Assembly (NCBI GenBank): GCA_955652845.1
Contig: CATPBY010000455.1
Span: 1 to 7,402 of the forward strand
DNA length: 7,402 nucleotides
Direction of reading: 5' to 3'
DNA from: an uncultured Terriglobales bacterium
Lineage (GTDB): Bacteria; Acidobacteriota; Terriglobia; Terriglobales; Acidobacteriaceae
The position numbers and the translations under genes were made by a program. Shown piece by piece: positions 1 through 5,820 of this stretch (within the stretch, counting starts at the first letter, position 1; every line of letters starts with the position of its first letter). The notes beneath the pieces are model-generated. The model did not search any database. It had not been told where the DNA came from and saw only the letters and a list, made by a program, of their open reading frames with translations.

Positions 1-1019
1 ACTTTGGCAATGTGGTCGATCTGGTCAATCAATGATTTCAGCGGCGGACGCGGTATTTTCGCAGCCCATTCTCTCTCGATACGATCTCTATCCAGAAAAG
101 TCACCGGTTGCCCGCCTGCTTTTTTCTTTGAGACATACTGTTCTATCGCCGCATCCTGGGCCTTCTGCTGTTGTTCCGCTGCTTTGCGATAATTTTCATC
201 CACGAAAACCGAATAAAAATTCACCTGCACTACTCCACCGTTCTTTCCCACCGCTTGCAGCATTTCGTCGGTCATGTTTCGAAGATGATTGCTCAGAGCA
301 CGGGCGCAAGAGTGCGATGCGATAACCGGGGCCTTTGTGGTGGCTAAGGCGTCCCAGAAAGTCTTATCGGCGACATGGGAGATGTCGACCATCATGCCAA
401 GGCGATTCATCTCTTGAACGACTTGTTTGCCAAAATCGGTAAGGCCATTGTGATGGTGGATTTTAGGATCGTTGATATCGCCCGAGGAGTCGGCCCACTC
501 ATTAGTATTTGACCAGCTTAGAGTCATGTATCGGACACCAAGACGGTAGAAATCGCGCAGCAAGTGGATGTCATTCTCGATCGAGTGTCCTCCTTCAATG
601 CCCATGAGCGCGGCAAGTTTTTTCTGCTTGTGGGCGCGGTCAATGTCTTCGACGGAGTAGGCCATCACCATTCGACCGGGATGGCGGGCGGCCTGCGAGT
701 ACACCGAATCAATCAAATCCAAAGTGTGCTGAGCGAAATGCCCTTCATTGGTTGTAGGGTCGACCCAGATGGAAAAGAACTCCGCTCCCAAATTTCCAGC
801 GCGGGCTTTATCAAGGCTGATATTGCCGGCGTCATTCGGGTCGGTCGAGCCAATATCGTAGTTGTCATCCAAAAAGCGCTGCGGCGTGTCGGCATGGGTA
901 TCCACAACGATTGCCGACTGGTGAATCGATCGGGCGCGTGCTGTTATATGAGAGCTCTCCGCAACGGCAAAGCCAGAGAGGAACAAACAAATCGAGAGCC
1001 GCCGGCCGTAACGATACAT
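1..1019 (-). CDS. Secreted membrane-dipeptidase-like metallopeptidase, family M19 (C-terminus cut by window edge)
   Basis: Reading from an ATG at 1019-1017, the frame stays open to the left edge and gives 339 residues without a stop, so the C-terminus is missing. The protein is a zinc dipeptidase of the renal/membrane dipeptidase family, which hydrolyses dipeptides, including some with a C-terminal D-residue. The N-terminus (basic MYRYGRR, hydrophobic stretch, AVA before residue 21) is a Sec signal peptide, so it should act outside the cytoplasm. The binuclear zinc ligands are visible: H42 and D44 in DTHAD, E142 in GIEGGH, H215 in DISHV and H236 in ASHS. The E-H and H-H spacings (73 and 21 residues) match human DPEP1. 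R247 fits its substrate arginine. The visible end, DQIDHIAK, is where the family normally runs into its GxGSDFDG motif, just outside the window. No good Shine-Dalgarno precedes the ATG (the upstream sequence is pyrimidine-rich), so the exact start is less certain than the identity. Confidence 0.93.
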   Translation of the reverse strand, partial: MYRYGRRLSICLFLSGFAVAESSHITARARSIHQSAIVVDTHADTPQRFLDDNYDIGSTDPNDAGNISLDKARAGNLGAEFFSIWVDPTTNEGHFAQHTLDLIDSVYSQAARHPGRMVMAYSVEDIDRAHKQKKLAALMGIEGGHSIENDIHLLRDFYRLGVRYMTLSWSNTNEWADSSGDINDPKIHHHNGLTDFGKQVVQEMNRLGMMVDISHVADKTFWDALATTKAPVIASHSCARALSNHLRNMTDEMLQAVGKNGGVVQVNFYSVFVDENYRKAAEQQQKAQDAAIEQYVSKKKAGGQPVTFLDRDRIEREWAAKIPRPPLKSLIDQIDHIAK

Positions 1020-1052
1020 GGAGGAGAAATGGAGCTGAAAAGGCAAGCCACG

Positions 1053-1088
1053 GATTGTATAGGAAATTAAGATTGTGTAGGAAATTAG
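1053..1088. repeat. Two tandem 18-bp repeats upstream of the dipeptidase
   Basis: GATTGTATAGGAAATTAA (1053-1070) is followed directly by GATTGTGTAGGAAATTAG (1071-1088), with 16 of 18 positions identical. The pair lies in the 104-bp gap between the DUF5715-like gene and the dipeptidase. On the minus strand the copy nearer the dipeptidase contains TACAAT (1059-1054), a possible -10 box about 35 bp before the ATG, but no convincing -35 accompanies it. A promoter or operator duplication is possible but unproven. Confidence 0.6.
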
Positions 1089-1123
1089 GTCGCAGGAAGC
1101 CGGGATTCGAAAATGGGCTGTGG

Positions 1124-1885
1124 CTATGGCTGCTGTGCGCGTTCTGCGATCACGTCCGCCTCGGAGTCGCCCTCGTCCTGCTCCTCGCCCGCCAGCATCC
1201 TGGCCTCACGCCAGTCGGCGTAGCGGCCGGAGACAGCGACGTGGAATACCCACTGATGACGTTCCTCTTCGGGCTCGATCAGGCCCTCGTCCCGCAGGGG
1301 CGTCATGTATTGTTCGACCCACTGCACCTGCTGGCGCGTCATGCCACGACGCTGCAGATCAACCGTGATACCCGCGAGGTGGGAAGACGCCAGATCGCCT
1401 TCCGCCGGAGCGGCGTTGCGGTTGTGACGGCGGAGCTTCTTCTGAACCTTCACCGTGCGGACGGCGGAATTGACCTGAATTTGCTCATGAAACTGGCTGT
1501 AATAGGCTTCGCTCAGATCGTTTACGAAGTCTCGCGTCCAGGGGCGGCAGAAGCGCCGCGACGGATCAAGTCTCGGATCAAAACGCAGGGTTCGGCCGGC
1601 CACAATCGGAACCAATTCTTCGTGGGCTTTCAGCTGTTCCAATTCTTCGTCATCCTGGATACGCGGCAGCTCCAGCCGATCAATTTCTTCATTCTGGCGT
1701 AGCAGGGAATCGCGCGAAGGGCGAAACACCGGATTCCAGCGCAGGCTGCGGCCATGCAATCGGCGGAAGGTTGCTCGACGCGTATGCCGCGGAGCTACGT
1801 AACTATGCAGCCCAAAAGCCTGAGCGCATACAGCCACGACCAGGAGAACCGGTAATAATATGGCGCGCTGAACTCTGCTCTTCAC
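1124..1885 (-). CDS. Secreted DUF5715-like protein with a peptidase M15-type metal-site pattern
   Basis: A 253-residue protein with a GTG start at 1885-1883. GAGG lies 7 nt upstream, which supports this start. Residues 1-23 (MKSRVQR, then a hydrophobic run ending AQA) form a signal peptide or membrane anchor. Residues 24-130 are basic and charged with no motif I recognise. Residues 138-216 resemble the core of M15/VanY-like peptidases: SAVRT at 140-144 (compare the family's SxYRT), then SSHLAGITVD at 167-176, which reproduces SxHxxGxxxD with H169 and D176 as likely zinc ligands, and H215 in FHV as the likely third. From memory this arrangement, including the RNAAPAEGD lead-in, matches the DUF5715 family common in Acidobacteria. 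The acidic residue normally three before the last histidine is W212 here, so peptidase activity is doubtful. The tail (225-253) is acidic. A role in envelope or peptidoglycan metabolism is inference. It is followed by the dipeptidase on the same strand. Confidence 0.75.
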   Translation of the reverse strand: MKSRVQRAILLPVLLVVAVCAQAFGLHSYVAPRHTRRATFRRLHGRSLRWNPVFRPSRDSLLRQNEEIDRLELPRIQDDEELEQLKAHEELVPIVAGRTLRFDPRLDPSRRFCRPWTRDFVNDLSEAYYSQFHEQIQVNSAVRTVKVQKKLRRHNRNAAPAEGDLASSHLAGITVDLQRRGMTRQQVQWVEQYMTPLRDEGLIEPEEERHQWVFHVAVSGRYADWREARMLAGEEQDEGDSEADVIAERAQQP

Positions 1886-1892
1886 GAAGTGG
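1886..1892 (-). promoter_or_regulatory. Spacer after the Shine-Dalgarno that fixes the GTG start of the DUF5715-like gene
   Basis: On the minus strand GAGG (1896-1893) is followed by seven bases (1892-1886) and then GTG (1885-1883). This spacing is normal. The encoded N-terminus is a complete signal peptide, so the GTG is very likely the true start. Confidence 0.55.
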
Positions 1893-1912
1893 CCTCAACC
1901 CCACCCATTCCA

Positions 1913-1927
1913 CCCCAGGCGCTGGGG
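1913..1927 (-). other. Small perfect hairpin in the probable 5' leader
   Basis: CCCCAG (1913-1918) and CTGGGG (1922-1927) form a perfect 6-bp GC-rich stem with a 3-nt loop. It lies just inside the transcript if the candidate promoter at 1937-1964 is used (start near 1930). It has no T-run, so it is not a standard terminator. It may stabilise the 5' end or be chance. Confidence 0.35.
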
Positions 1928-1936
1928 CAGGCGGGT

Positions 1937-1964
1937 ATTCTAAATGCGACGAGATCGATTGCAA
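1937..1964 (-). promoter_or_regulatory. Candidate sigma70-type promoter for the DUF5715-like gene
   Basis: On the minus strand TTGCAA (1964-1959, 4 of 6 to TTGACA) is separated by 16 bp from TAGAAT (1942-1937, 5 of 6 to TATAAT). Transcription would start near 1930 and leave a leader of about 45 nt before the GTG at 1885. The position is sensible, but promoters of this quality arise by chance. Confidence 0.35.
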
Positions 1965-1985
1965 GGGCTTATTTTCCCTTTTTGG

Positions 1986-2014
1986 GGTTACCCGGGAGTT
2001 TCCCCCGGTTACCC
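1986..2014. repeat. Direct repeat GGTTACCC at 21-bp spacing
   Basis: GGTTACCC occurs at 1986-1993 and 2007-2014, exactly 21 bp apart, about two helical turns. The pair sits 22 bp upstream of the candidate -35 box of the DUF5715-like gene. The sequence between them (CCCGGGAG, TTTCCCCCGG) can also form a weak, mismatched fold-back. Two same-face half-sites upstream of a promoter would suit an activator. Confidence 0.4.
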
Positions 2015-2155
2015 TTGATTACCGCAGTCGCACCCGTGCGGCATCCTGAAACTACAGTTGCAAAATGGTTGCCATCCCCAAGATGGGAATCGGCCCGCAG
2101 AAGCGATGAAACACACGGGTTACGCAGCTACGGATTGGCTTGCTTATCGTAGGAA

Positions 2156-2184
2156 TGACAATTCGCGTTGAGCAGTGACAATTC
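2156..2184. repeat. Direct repeat TGACAATTC at 20-bp spacing
   Basis: TGACAATTC is at 2156-2164 and again at 2176-2184. It lies downstream of sdhB in the 343-bp gap at 1886-2228, which contains no credible gene. The short minus-strand fold-back TTGC/GCAA (2183-2193) overlaps the edge of the second copy. No function is evident. Confidence 0.35.
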
Positions 2185-2198
2185 TTGCGCCGCAATAG

Positions 2199-2225
2199 CA
2201 CTGACGTGCCATGCACCGCGCAGTG
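2199..2225 (-). terminator. Two-part hairpin directly after the sdhB stop (possible weak terminator)
   Basis: CACTG (2199-2203) pairs with CAGTG (2221-2225), and inside them GTGC (2206-2209) pairs with GCAC (2213-2216) around a 3-nt loop, with a 2/4-nt internal loop between the stems. It begins three bases after the sdhB TGA. There is no U-tract on the minus strand, so it may protect the 3' end or support factor-dependent termination rather than act as an intrinsic terminator. Confidence 0.35.
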
Positions 2226-2228
2226 TCA

Positions 2229-2981
2229 TCATTTTCTAAACAAATCACCGATCGCCTGTTTCATCACGGCGCCACCGACTTCGGCTATGGAGCGGGTCAG
2301 CGGAATATCTTTCGGACACACCTCAACACAATTCTGCGCGTAGCCACATTCGTGGATCCCGCCGTCACCCATTAAGGCGGAGAGGCGCTCGCGTTTGAGC
2401 GCGGAACCGGTGGGGTGGGTGTTGAAGAGCCGGACCTGGGAGATGGCGGCCGCGCCCACGAAATTCGTCTCCTCATTAAACTGCGGGCAAGCTTCCATGC
2501 AACAGCAGCAGGAAATACATCGCGAAAGCGGATAAGCCGCCTCCTGGTCTTGCATCGTCAAACGAGGGCCGGGGCCAAGATCATAGCTGCCATCAATTGG
2601 AACCCACGCCTTCACCGCTTTCAGATTCTCAAATAGGACGCTGCGGTCTACGGCCAAGTCGCGGACGACCGGGAACTTGGAGAATGGCTCCAGGCGAATG
2701 GGCTGGTCCAGTTTGTCGACCAACGCCGAGCAGGCCATTCGCGCCTTGCCATTGATCAGCATGGCGCAGGAACCGCAGATCTCCTCCAGACAATTGGAGT
2801 CGTAGGTAACAGGAGTTGTGGTTCGGCCGTCGCGAGTGACTGGGTTGCCCGCGATCTCCATTAAAGATGAGATCACATTCATTCCCGAGTGCCGTGGGAG
2901 TTCGAATTCTTCCCAGTAGGATTTCGCCGCTGGGCTGGCCTGGCGTTTAATTTTGAAGCGGACAGTTTTAGAGTTACCCAT
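2229..2981 (-). CDS. sdhB: Succinate dehydrogenase iron-sulfur subunit
   Basis: This 250-residue protein is the electron-transfer subunit of complex II, moving electrons from the FAD of SdhA to the quinone site at SdhC on the cytoplasmic face. The N-terminal ferredoxin domain holds the [2Fe-2S] ligands C64, C69, C72 and C84. The C-terminal domain holds C155, C158, C161 and C222 for [4Fe-4S], and C165, C212 and C218 for [3Fe-4S], with spacings like those of E. coli SdhB. FVGAAAISQVRLFNTHPTG at 174-192 resembles the Bacillus-type enzyme. The middle motif is unusual: C159 and C160 fill the two variable positions, giving four consecutive cysteines. The ATG at 2981-2979 is the first usable start, because an in-frame TGA lies 12-10 nt upstream. 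Its Shine-Dalgarno is poor. It is the last gene of sdhCAB, 104 bp after sdhA across a strongly structured spacer. Confidence 0.97.
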   Translation of the reverse strand: MGNSKTVRFKIKRQASPAAKSYWEEFELPRHSGMNVISSLMEIAGNPVTRDGRTTTPVTYDSNCLEEICGSCAMLINGKARMACSALVDKLDQPIRLEPFSKFPVVRDLAVDRSVLFENLKAVKAWVPIDGSYDLGPGPRLTMQDQEAAYPLSRCISCCCCMEACPQFNEETNFVGAAAISQVRLFNTHPTGSALKRERLSALMGDGGIHECGYAQNCVEVCPKDIPLTRSIAEVGGAVMKQAIGDLFRK

Positions 2982-3021
2982 TAGATTTCATGTCCAACAC
3001 CGAACGCCGCCTCGCCAACGA

Positions 3022-3062
3022 TTTCCCGAACGAAAGCCTTATAACAAAATATCATCGGGAAA
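3022..3062 (-). other. Second intercistronic stem-loop between sdhA and sdhB
   Basis: TTTCCCGA (3022-3029) is the exact reverse complement of TCGGGAAA (3055-3062). This gives an 8-bp stem around an AT-rich 25-nt loop. It abuts the sdhA-proximal hairpin at 3063 with no spacer, so the two helices could stack coaxially. It leaves about 40 nt before the sdhB start. Confidence 0.5.
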
Positions 3063-3083
3063 GGCACGAGTTCCACTCGTGCC
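3063..3083 (-). other. Perfect 9-bp hairpin just after the sdhA stop codon
   Basis: GGCACGAGT (3063-3071) and ACTCGTGCC (3075-3083) form a perfect 9-bp stem with a 3-nt loop, two bases after the sdhA TGA (3088-3086). On the transcribed strand it is followed by only TTTCCC, a poor U-tract, so full termination is unlikely. Partial termination, an RNA-processing or stability role, or a dispersed hairpin repeat are all possible. Confidence 0.65.
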
Positions 3084-3085
3084 GC

Positions 3086-4867
3086 TCATTTCGCCACGTC
3101 ATACCTTCTCGCCCTGGGCGGAATCAGCGAAGTATCCACCGGCTCGAATTCAAATTTCGGCTCATCGGCGTCGGGCGCGAAATACGCCTTCGTCGTCTTC
3201 AGCCAGTTTTTGTCGTCACGATCGGGAAAGTCGGGCTTATAGTGAGCCCCCCGAGATTCATCTCGCGCGGCGGCTCCCTGCGCGATCACACGTGACAATT
3301 GCAGCATGTTGTAAAGCTGGCGAACGAATGCCACGGTGGTATTCGCCCACAGGGAACGATCGCTTAGATTGATACGCTGGAAGCGCTCCAGTAATTCGCA
3401 GAGTTTGCCGTCGGCTTGATGCAGATTCCTGTTGTAGCGGATGACGGTGCAGTCCTTGGTCATCAGATCGCCCAGCTCGCGCCATAACCTGAACGGATTT
3501 TCGTTGCCCTCGGCCTTCATTAATCCCGCATTGATTTCATCCTGGCGCTTGCGTTCGGAATCAAAGTGTCCGTTGCTGGGCGCGGCCTGCAGATTGCGGG
3601 CGTAGCGGACGGCGTTGGGGCCGGCGATGAATCCCCCAAAGATGCATGAGACAAGGGAATTGGCGCCCAGGCGGTTGGCCCCATGATATTGATACTCGCA
3701 TTCGCCGGCGGCATAGATCCCGGGAACATTGGTTGCCTGGTTGAAATCCACCCACAACCCGCCCATGGTGTAGTGCATACCGGGGAAAATTTTCATGGGC
3801 GTGTCGCGAGGATCGTCGCCCACGAACTTCTCGTAGATTTCCAGAATGCCTTCCAGCTTGCGGTCGAGGATTTTGCGATCAATGTGCGTGAGGTCGAGGT
3901 AAACCATCGGCTTGCCGTCGATCCCGAGGTTGTGCTCATACACCACTCGGAAAATCGCCCGGGTCGCAACGTCGCGCGGCACCAGGTTTCCGTATTTTGG
4001 ATACCACTCCTCGAGAAAATACCAGCGCTCTTTTTCCGGAATAGATTTGGGATCGCGCCTGTCTCCTGGAGTCTTCGGCACCCAGACGCGCCCACCTTCG
4101 CCGCGAGCTGACTCGGACATCAGCCGCAGCTTGTCTTCCCCGGGAATCGATGTGGGATGGACCTGGATGAACTCGCCATTCGCGTAATAGCACCCCTGCT
4201 GATAGACGGCCGATTGCGCTGAGCCGGTGCACACTACGGAATTGGTGGATCGGCCAAAGATGGCGCCGATACCCCCAGTGGCGATGATGATTGCGTCCGC
4301 GGGGAAGATGCGCACCTCCATCGATCGAAGGTCCATGGCGCAGATGCCGCGGCACACTCCCTTGCTGTCGAGCACCGCTGAGAGGAATTCCCAGTGCTCG
4401 TACTTCTTTACTTTGCCTTCGGACTCATAGCGGCGGACCTGCTCGTCGAGAGCGTAGAGCAGTTGCTGACCGGTGGTGGCTCCGGCAAAGGCGGTGCGAT
4501 TGTAGAGCGTTCCGCCAAAACGGCGGAAGTCGAGCAGTCCCTCCGGAGTGCGGTTGAAAGGCACGCCCATACGGTCGAGCAGATCGATAATGCCGGGTGC
4601 GGCGTCGCACATGGCTTTTACCGGCGGCTGATTGGCGAGAAAGTCGCCACCGTAGACGGTGTCGTCGAAGTGCTGCCACGTGGAATCACCTTCGCCCTTC
4701 AGATTTTTAGCGGCGTTGATGCCTCCCTGCGCGCAGACTGAGTGTGACCGCTTAACCGGGACGATAGAGAACAGGTCGACGTTGCCGCCCATCTCGGCAA
4801 TCTTGATCACGGCGGAAAGTCCGGCGAGGCCGCCGCCGATGACTATGATGTTCGGATTCGATGCCAT
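3086..4867 (-). CDS. sdhA: Succinate dehydrogenase flavoprotein subunit
   Basis: This 593-residue catalytic subunit oxidises succinate to fumarate in the TCA cycle while bound to the inner membrane through SdhB and SdhC. Visible landmarks: the FAD dinucleotide fold IVIGGGLAGL (8-17); RSHSVCAQGG (40-49), where H42 should carry covalent FAD; HPTS with H237; SESARGEGG (251-259), with S252 at the position that is Thr in E. coli; PRDVATR with R298 as the likely proton-donating arginine; HYTMGG with H365; and NRLGANSL with R399 for substrate binding. RDESRGAHYKPDFPDRDD near the C-terminus is typical of the family. The length is normal and no catalytic residue is missing. The SHSVCAQGG form resembles the Bacillus-type enzyme. 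The ATG at 4867-4865 sits five residues before the FAD fold. Its nearest purine-rich site, AAGAGA, is about 12 nt away. The gene begins 40 bp after sdhC ends. Fumarate reductase is an alternative direction for this family, but the operon context favours succinate dehydrogenase. Confidence 0.98.
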   Translation of the reverse strand: MASNPNIIVIGGGLAGLSAVIKIAEMGGNVDLFSIVPVKRSHSVCAQGGINAAKNLKGEGDSTWQHFDDTVYGGDFLANQPPVKAMCDAAPGIIDLLDRMGVPFNRTPEGLLDFRRFGGTLYNRTAFAGATTGQQLLYALDEQVRRYESEGKVKKYEHWEFLSAVLDSKGVCRGICAMDLRSMEVRIFPADAIIIATGGIGAIFGRSTNSVVCTGSAQSAVYQQGCYYANGEFIQVHPTSIPGEDKLRLMSESARGEGGRVWVPKTPGDRRDPKSIPEKERWYFLEEWYPKYGNLVPRDVATRAIFRVVYEHNLGIDGKPMVYLDLTHIDRKILDRKLEGILEIYEKFVGDDPRDTPMKIFPGMHYTMGGLWVDFNQATNVPGIYAAGECEYQYHGANRLGANSLVSCIFGGFIAGPNAVRYARNLQAAPSNGHFDSERKRQDEINAGLMKAEGNENPFRLWRELGDLMTKDCTVIRYNRNLHQADGKLCELLERFQRINLSDRSLWANTTVAFVRQLYNMLQLSRVIAQGAAARDESRGAHYKPDFPDRDDKNWLKTTKAYFAPDADEPKFEFEPVDTSLIPPRARRYDVAK

Positions 4868-4880
4868 GTGATATTCAAAT

Positions 4881-4909
4881 CTCTTAATAGAGCGGCTTGC
4901 GCAACCGCT
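4881..4909 (-). other. Fold-backs in the sdhC-sdhA junction
   Basis: AGCGG (4891-4895) pairs with CCGCT (4905-4909), and the enclosed sequence adds a TT/AA extension past a one-base bulge. The stem starts within the sdhC stop codon. Next to it, CTCT (4881-4884) and AGAG (4889-4892) form a short 4-bp hairpin that would sequester the AAGAG preceding sdhA. The two share bases 4891-4892, so they compete. The stems are short and could be chance. Confidence 0.35.
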
Positions 4910-5648
4910 ATTTCATTACAAACGATTCCGCGCCGGAAACGCCCGGTTCCAGCCGCTGCAGCGGCGTGCTCAAGAATGAGTACATGGTGACTGCTCCGAC
5001 CAGCATGAAAAGCAATCCGACGGCGAAGCAAACGTAGCCAAATCTGCGGCGTGCGGCATCACCAGTCGTGATTCCCCACTTGGCCGCGAATAGCCACAGG
5101 CCGTAGGCGAAGTGCCACGACGCACAGAAGATGCCTAGCGCATAAAATGCGACAGCCAGTGGATTCTGAAACTCGAGCTGGACTTTTCCAAAAGCTGACG
5201 CAGGATGGCTCAGAATGTGGATCCCGCTGAAGCGCAAATGCCAGGTGTGCCACACCATATAGAAGAAGGCAATGGCGCCGGTCCAGCGCTGACTGTTGTA
5301 CATCCAATTGCCCGTCCAGGGATACTCGGCCACATTACTCTCGCCGCGATACCAGATGTAGAAGCCGTAAAGAGCGTGGTACAGAATCGGCAGCCAGATG
5401 CCAAACAGCTCGAGACCCACGACGAAAGGAAATCCGGAGAGCAACTCAACCTGCTTGGCGTAGGCTCCCGGTCCGCGGGTAGCGAATGCATTGGAGATGA
5501 AGTGCTCCACCAGGAAAGCCCCAACAGGAATAATTCCGCTTAGAGAATGTATGCGCCGGAGAAGAAACGAATGTCCCTGCCCCGCACGCAGAGGGCTTAC
5601 GCCCTCATCGACGTCGAAGGGAGCCGAAGGACTGGCGGTTGCTGACAC
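4908..5648 (-). CDS. sdhC: Succinate dehydrogenase cytochrome b558 subunit
   Basis: This 246-residue integral membrane anchor of complex II is of the single-subunit, di-haem b558 type, so no separate sdhD is expected. RRIHSLSGIIPVGAFLVEHF (31-50) corresponds to the start of Bacillus subtilis SdhC. Five hydrophobic segments fall near 36-56, 75-97, 120-140, 165-190 and 205-226. H49, H91, H134 and H179 are the likely haem ligands. The first three reproduce the 42- and 43-residue spacings of B. subtilis H28, H70 and H113. The last interval is 45 rather than 42 residues, allowing a small loop insertion. The start is GTG (5648-5646): an in-frame TAG lies 12-10 nt upstream and AGGGG a few bases before the start acts as ribosome binding site. 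Compared with the Bacillus protein there are about 21 extra residues at the N-terminus. First gene of sdhCAB. Confidence 0.96.
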   Translation of the reverse strand: MSATASPSAPFDVDEGVSPLRAGQGHSFLLRRIHSLSGIIPVGAFLVEHFISNAFATRGPGAYAKQVELLSGFPFVVGLELFGIWLPILYHALYGFYIWYRGESNVAEYPWTGNWMYNSQRWTGAIAFFYMVWHTWHLRFSGIHILSHPASAFGKVQLEFQNPLAVAFYALGIFCASWHFAYGLWLFAAKWGITTGDAARRRFGYVCFAVGLLFMLVGAVTMYSFLSTPLQRLEPGVSGAESFVMK

Positions 5649-5689
5649 AGAACGCCCCTATGAGTTCAGGAATGCCCAGAGAACCTTTT

Positions 5690-5719
5690 ATTATCTTGGT
5701 GAAGGAGAACTGAAGTCAA
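5690..5719 (-). promoter_or_regulatory. Probable sigma70-type promoter of sdhCAB
   Basis: On the minus strand TTGACT (5719-5714, 5 of 6 to TTGACA) is separated by 18 bp from GATAAT (5695-5690, 5 of 6 to TATAAT). Transcription would start near 5683 and leave a leader of about 35 nt before the GTG of sdhC. This is the best promoter in the window and lies between the repeat element and the operon, so sdhCAB should be transcribed independently of rdgB. Confidence 0.55.
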
Positions 5720-5749
5720 GGAAGCCATGCGGACATTGAAGCACTTTCG

Positions 5750-5806
5750 AATTCATTGCGCGGCATCCAATTCATCTCGCGTCATCCAATTCATAGTGCT
5801 TGATCC
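5750..5806. repeat. Three tandem 19-bp units upstream of the sdh promoter
   Basis: The units start at 5750, 5769 and 5788, each with AATTCAT. Units 1 and 2 (AATTCATTGCGCGGCATCC and AATTCATCTCGCGTCATCC) differ at three positions. Unit 3 (AATTCATAGTGCTTGATCC) is more diverged but keeps both ends. The array begins 31 bp upstream of the sdhC -35 box and ends 14 bp before the fold-back element. Its CGTCATCC piece recurs at the outer end of that element (5820-5827), so the array may be decayed element ends rather than an operator. Confidence 0.65.
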
Positions 5807-5820
5807 CCACATTGAGGGGC

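Noticed and set aside
564..1070. A 168-codon plus-strand open frame.
   Set aside because: It is antisense to the M19 dipeptidase, whose metal ligands and signal peptide are all read from the minus strand.
911..1702. A 263-codon plus-strand open frame opposite the DUF5715-like gene and the end of the dipeptidase region.
   Set aside because: It lies antisense to a gene with a signal peptide and a recognisable motif. Its own translation has no family motif, and it spans two minus-strand genes and their spacer. It fits a GC-driven shadow frame.
1771..2152. Two overlapping plus-strand frames of 92 and 87 codons covering much of the gap before the DUF5715-like gene.
   Set aside because: Their translations are low-complexity and Pro/Arg/Ser-rich with no recognised motif, and they overlap the candidate promoter and start of a real gene on the other strand.
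2973..2990. A five-codon reading frame (ATG AAA TCT AAT GGG TAA) overlapping the sdhB start on the minus strand, as a possible translational-control leader.
   Set aside because: It has no properly spaced Shine-Dalgarno, and a five-codon frame is expected by chance.
3683..4111. A 142-codon plus-strand frame and several shorter ones inside the sdhA region.
   Set aside because: All lie within the intact, highly conserved sdhA coding sequence and show no independent motif or ribosome binding site.
5491..5739. An 82-codon plus-strand frame across the sdhC 5' end and promoter.
   Set aside because: It overlaps the conserved N-terminus of SdhC and the -10/-35 boxes and has no family resemblance.
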